The notes under the pieces are model-generated. The model saw only the letters and a program-made list of their open reading frames with translations. It did no database searches and was not told the origin of the DNA. DNA of 5,394 nucleotides from Anaerolineae bacterium (GTDB lineage: Bacteria; Chloroflexota; Anaerolineae; B4-G1; SLSP01). A program made the position numbers and the translations under genes. Shown here piece by piece: positions 5,392 through 5,394 of this stretch (position 1 is its first letter; every line of letters begins with the position of its first letter). The stretch lies in NCBI GenBank assembly GCA_021159805.1, contig JAGHDT010000139.1:1-5394 (forward strand), in the 5' to 3' direction.

Positions 5392-5394
5392 GGA

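Overview
The window looks like chromosomal DNA from a moderately GC-rich, probably uncultivated bacterium. The two flanking metabolic families (a xylose-isomerase-like sugar phosphate isomerase/epimerase and a URO-D-fold protein) and the interspersed non-coding repeats at the right end would suit Planctomycetota or a related group. That placement is inference, since there is no rRNA or marker gene here.

Layout, left to right. Positions 3-227 (+) hold the C-terminal end of a sugar phosphate isomerase/epimerase. About 1.5 kb (228-1740) then has no recognisable gene. It holds two diverged direct copies of a ~64-bp sequence (391-454 and 1342-1406) that look like relic insertion-sequence ends, a folded patch at 480-538, and a dense series of hairpins at 1049-1220 that ends in a 38-bp near-perfect palindrome. 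A good sigma70-type promoter (1741-1768), with an inverted repeat directly against its -35 box, leads into a two-gene type II restriction-modification operon (1814-3659, +): a beta-class, probably N4-cytosine, DNA methyltransferase followed one base later by a PD-(D/E)XK endonuclease that resembles the XcyI/Cfr9I family (CCCGGG).

Convergent to this operon, on the minus strand, is a URO-D-superfamily gene (4896 down to 3841). It has its own SD and promoter, but codon 113 is an in-frame TGA where the family usually has Trp. It is therefore a very recent pseudogene, a strain variant or a sequence error. The last 0.5 kb (4897-5394) is non-coding. It holds the URO-D promoter, an 11-bp inverted repeat upstream of it, a tandem pair of ~116-bp repeat units, and a second minus-strand promoter at the window edge that would transcribe the repeats.

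Functionally, the methyltransferase and endonuclease form a self-contained defence/addiction unit. It sits in a scarred intergenic region between housekeeping-type catabolic genes, as expected of a horizontally acquired R-M cassette. The least explained part is the hairpin-rich stretch upstream of it.
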